From NCBI GenBank assembly GCA_903954205.1, contig CAJBMR010000515.1, forward strand, positions 1 through 7,708: 7,708 nt of DNA, written 5' to 3'. The position numbers and the translations under genes were made by a program. The notes beneath the pieces are model-generated. The model was not told the origin of the DNA and ran no database searches. It worked only from the letters and a program-made list of their open reading frames with translations. This document shows positions 5,856 to 7,708 of this stretch, piece by piece. Each line of letters opens with the position of its first letter. The first letter of the stretch is position 1. Source of the stretch: an uncultured bacterium (GTDB lineage: Bacteria; Actinomycetota; Actinomycetes; S36-B12).

Positions 5856-6365
5856 GTGATCGCTGTGCGCAGGCACTTCGCCCGCAGAATCGCCCTCGTA
5901 GCGACGGTCTTGGTCGCTGCCCCACTACTCGCTGGCTGCTGGCAGGGTTTGGGTGCGACCACCACGATGCAGAACTCGATGAACTCGGGCAATGGCACCC
6001 AGGAGATCGTGGGATCCCTCCGCATCGAGAACGCCACCGTCGTGCGCAATGAAGCGGGGCGCGCATCCCTCGTCATGGCCGTGTTCAACCAGGGCGACGC
6101 CGCAGACACCCTTGCCGGGGTCTCGGTCGACGGCCAGGTGCTCACCGCTCCCCCGGTCACCATCGAGCCGGGATCCTTCGCGACCTTCGGCTACGGCGCC
6201 GAAGGTGCCCCCGTGGAGAACGTCCTTCTCATCGAGGGACTGGCGACGCCGGCGGGTTCCTACTCCACCGTGTCGCTCGCCTTCACGACCAACGGCGTCA
6301 CCGAGTTCACATCGCTAGTGGTGCCCGACGTGGGCTACTACGCGGGCTACGTCCCGGCGAGCTAG
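5856..6365 (+). CDS. LpqE-like secreted lipoprotein, function unknown
   Basis: A 169-residue predicted lipoprotein. Residues 1-11 are rich in Arg, 12-25 are hydrophobic, and LAGC at 25-28 is a lipobox, so C28 should be lipidated and the rest anchored outside the membrane. A short Ser/Asn/Thr/Met linker (32-49) leads to a domain of predicted beta strands: SLRIENATVV 54-63, SLVMAVFNQGD 71-81, GVSVDG 88-93, VTIEPGSFATFG 101-112, STVSLAFTTNG 137-147. This pattern recalls the DUF461/PCuAC copper-chaperone fold. It has no His after H7, so the usual His/Met copper site is missing. It occupies the place of mycobacterial lpqE beside carD; homology is supported by pattern and position, not by close identity. 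The GTG at 5856 has AGGAG 6 nt upstream. It ends VGYYAGYVPAS and stops 12 bp from regX3. No function is assigned. Confidence 0.8.
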   Translation: MIAVRRHFARRIALVATVLVAAPLLAGCWQGLGATTTMQNSMNSGNGTQEIVGSLRIENATVVRNEAGRASLVMAVFNQGDAADTLAGVSVDGQVLTAPPVTIEPGSFATFGYGAEGAPVENVLLIEGLATPAGSYSTVSLAFTTNGVTEFTSLVVPDVGYYAGYVPAS

Positions 6366-6377
6366 CTACTCCTGCCG

Positions 6378-7061
6378 CTATTCCGCCTCGTACTTGTAGC
6401 CCAGTCCGCGCACCGTGAGGATGAGCGTGGGATTGCGCGGATCCACCTCGATCTTGGCGCGCAGGCGCTTCACATGGACATCGAGCGTCTTGGTGTCGCC
6501 CACGTAGTCCGATCCCCACACGCGATCGATGATCTGCCCGCGCGTGAGCACACGACCCGCGTTGCGGACAAGGAGCTCGAGCAGGTCGAACTCCTTGAGC
6601 GGCATCGCGATGGTCTGTCCGCGGACCGCCACGACATGGCGGTCGACGTCGATCCGCACGGGACCCGCCTCGAGCGTGCTGGGAAGCATCTCCTCCGGCT
6701 CGCCACGGCGGCGCAGCACCGCCCTGATGCGGGCCACGAGCTCACGGGAGGAGAACGGCTTGGTGACGTAGTCGTCTGCGCCGAGCTCCAGGCCGACCAC
6801 CTTGTCGACCTCGCCGTCCTTGGCCGTCACCATGATGATGGGCACCGCGGACTTCTGGCGGAGCGTGCGGCAGACCTCCGTGCCCGAGATACCCGGCAGC
6901 ATGAGATCGAGCAGGATGAGATCGGCGCCGTGCCGATCGAAATCATCGAGCGCGGCGGCACCGTCGGCTGCGACACCGACCTCGTATCCCTCGCGCCGCA
7001 GCATGAAGGACAGCGCGTCCGAGAAGGACTCCTCGTCTTCAACCACTAGGACCCGTGTCAC
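6378..7061 (-). CDS. regX3: RegX3-type OmpR/PhoB-family response regulator
   Basis: A 227-residue response regulator, the same length as M. tuberculosis RegX3 and very similar throughout. The receiver domain (1-120) has the acidic pocket E9-D10, the phosphorylation site D52 in LLDLMLPG, T79 in VTAKD, Y98 and K101 in DDYVTKPF. The winged-helix DNA-binding domain (about 130-227) contains PLKEFDLLELLVRNAGRVLT, DRVWGSDYVGDTKTLDVHVK and LTVRGLGYKYEAE, the recognition helix and wing of the OmpR family. In mycobacteria RegX3 responds to phosphate limitation via SenX3; the same role here is inference, and streptomycete counterparts are called PhoP. The GTG start overlaps the senX3 stop by 4 nt (GTGA) and has a strong GGAGGAGG ribosome site, so the pair is cotranscribed and probably translationally coupled. 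An in-frame second TAG follows the stop after three codons. Confidence 0.95.
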   Translation of the reverse strand: MTRVLVVEDEESFSDALSFMLRREGYEVGVAADGAAALDDFDRHGADLILLDLMLPGISGTEVCRTLRQKSAVPIIMVTAKDGEVDKVVGLELGADDYVTKPFSSRELVARIRAVLRRRGEPEEMLPSTLEAGPVRIDVDRHVVAVRGQTIAMPLKEFDLLELLVRNAGRVLTRGQIIDRVWGSDYVGDTKTLDVHVKRLRAKIEVDPRNPTLILTVRGLGYKYEAE

Positions 7062-7708
7062 CGGGCTTCCTCCTCCACTGCCCCGCGGGTCGCGCGCCCG
7101 CTACCGAGAGCCACCAGCTCCGCTTCCCCACTGCCACTCGACAGCGGGAATCGAAGGGTAAACGTCGACCCAACTCCGGACTCCGACCACACCACCACGT
7201 CTCCGCCATGGTTCTCGCACACGTGCTTGACGATCGACAGGCCCAGGCCGGTGCCCCCCGTGGAGCGGGAGCGGGCCGGATCGGCTCGGTAGAAGCGTTC
7301 GAAGATGCGATCGAGGTCATGCGAGGCGATGCCGATGCCCTGATCCTTGACATCGATCTCCACCATGCCGCTGCCCGTGCGCGCAGCCACGGCCACTCGG
7401 GTGTGATCAGGTGAGTAGGTCACGGCGTTGCTCACGAGATTGCGCAGAGCCGTGAGCACCTGCTGCCGGTCCCCGACCATCTCCGCTCCGGGGGCACCGA
7501 TGACGACGAGCTCGATCCCCCGCGCATCCGCGAAGGGCCGCACCTCGTCCACCGCCTGGGCAATCACGGGGTCGATCTCGAATACCGCTGCCCGGGCCAG
7601 GGGGTCATCGCCCTGGAGTCGCGAGAGTTCGATGATGTCGTTGATGAGCGAAGCGAGCCGCGAAGACTCGACGATCATGCGCTCCGCAAAGCGTTGGACG
7701 CTCTCCTG
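7058..7708 (-). CDS. senX3: SenX3-type sensor histidine kinase, C-terminal part (cut by window edge)
   Basis: Only the last 216 residues are visible; the frame is open to the right edge, so the N-terminus, membrane and PAS segments and the phosphorylated His lie outside. The visible part begins in the second helix of the dimerisation domain (SLINDIIELSRLQG at 20-33). The ATP-binding domain follows: N box LRNLVSNAVTYSP at 88-100, G1 DQGIGIA at 122-128, F box IFERFYR at 135-141, G2 GGTGLGLSIVKHV at 151-163, and GSTFTLRFPL at 180-189. A short charged tail follows. These motifs are intact, so the kinase core should be active. The context, a 4-nt overlap with regX3 downstream, and the sequence match SenX3, the mycobacterial phosphate sensor that works with PhoU and the Pst transporter. 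An internal ATG at 7678 is not the gene start. Confidence 0.93.
   Translation of the reverse strand, partial: QESVQRFAERMIVESSRLASLINDIIELSRLQGDDPLARAAVFEIDPVIAQAVDEVRPFADARGIELVVIGAPGAEMVGDRQQVLTALRNLVSNAVTYSPDHTRVAVAARTGSGMVEIDVKDQGIGIASHDLDRIFERFYRADPARSRSTGGTGLGLSIVKHVCENHGGDVVVWSESGVGSTFTLRFPLSSGSGEAELVALGSGRATRGAVEEEAR
7067..7076 (-). promoter_or_regulatory. strong ribosome binding site of regX3
   Basis: GGAGGAGGAA on the minus strand lies 5 nt before the GTG at 7061, inside the end of senX3. It supports the GTG start and high translation of the regulator relative to its kinase. Confidence 0.75.

Noticed and set aside
1..7708. A new defence, mobile or biosynthetic system
   Set aside because: Every gene belongs to a known chromosomal family in a largely conserved order. 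I saw no transposase, CRISPR array, tRNA gene, att site or shift in composition.

Overview
The window is high-GC, densely packed bacterial chromosome. It carries actinobacterial marker genes: a CarD transcription regulator very close in sequence to the mycobacterial protein, a RegX3-type response regulator with its SenX3-type kinase, and a split-barrel PPOX protein of the F420/FMN-binding kind. Several residue patterns (the RlmB N-terminal tail, the CarD C-terminus) resemble Micrococcales/Actinomycetales proteins more than mycobacterial ones. I cannot name a genus from sequence alone.

Layout. From 1 to 1215 on the + strand is a Kef/CPA2-type cation:proton antiporter. Its 3' end overlaps, tail to tail, the end of a long minus-strand run that reads from right to left: carD (5702-5220), ispD (5169-4462), ispF (4472-4002), a PPOX split-barrel protein (3974-3570), cysS (3544-2147) and rlmB (2147-1182). 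carD is divergent from a + strand lipoprotein gene (5856-6365) that sits where mycobacteria have lpqE. That gene ends 12 bp from the end of the minus-strand pair senX3 (from beyond the right edge to 7058) and regX3 (7061-6378).

How the genes work together. The minus-strand run holds housekeeping functions: CarD stabilises RNA polymerase open complexes, IspD and IspF make two steps of the MEP isoprenoid pathway, CysS charges tRNA-Cys, and RlmB 2'-O-methylates 23S rRNA. SenX3-RegX3 is a two-component system, known from mycobacteria to respond to phosphate. As I recall it, the same neighbourhood (two-component pair, hypothetical gene, carD, ispD/ispF, cysS, rRNA methyltransferase) exists in Streptomyces, so the block is ancestral rather than a transferred island.

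The window does not show a new defence, mobile or biosynthetic system. The points of interest are regulatory. PPOX and cysS each have a TANNNT box exactly 6 nt before an ATG/GTG, with no Shine-Dalgarno sequence, which suggests leaderless transcripts inside the run and corrects the cysS start. A TGCCCCA tandem repeat lies directly upstream of the cysS box. A 12-bp direct repeat lies in the carD/lipoprotein divergent promoter region. Both convergent junctions leave no room for terminators.
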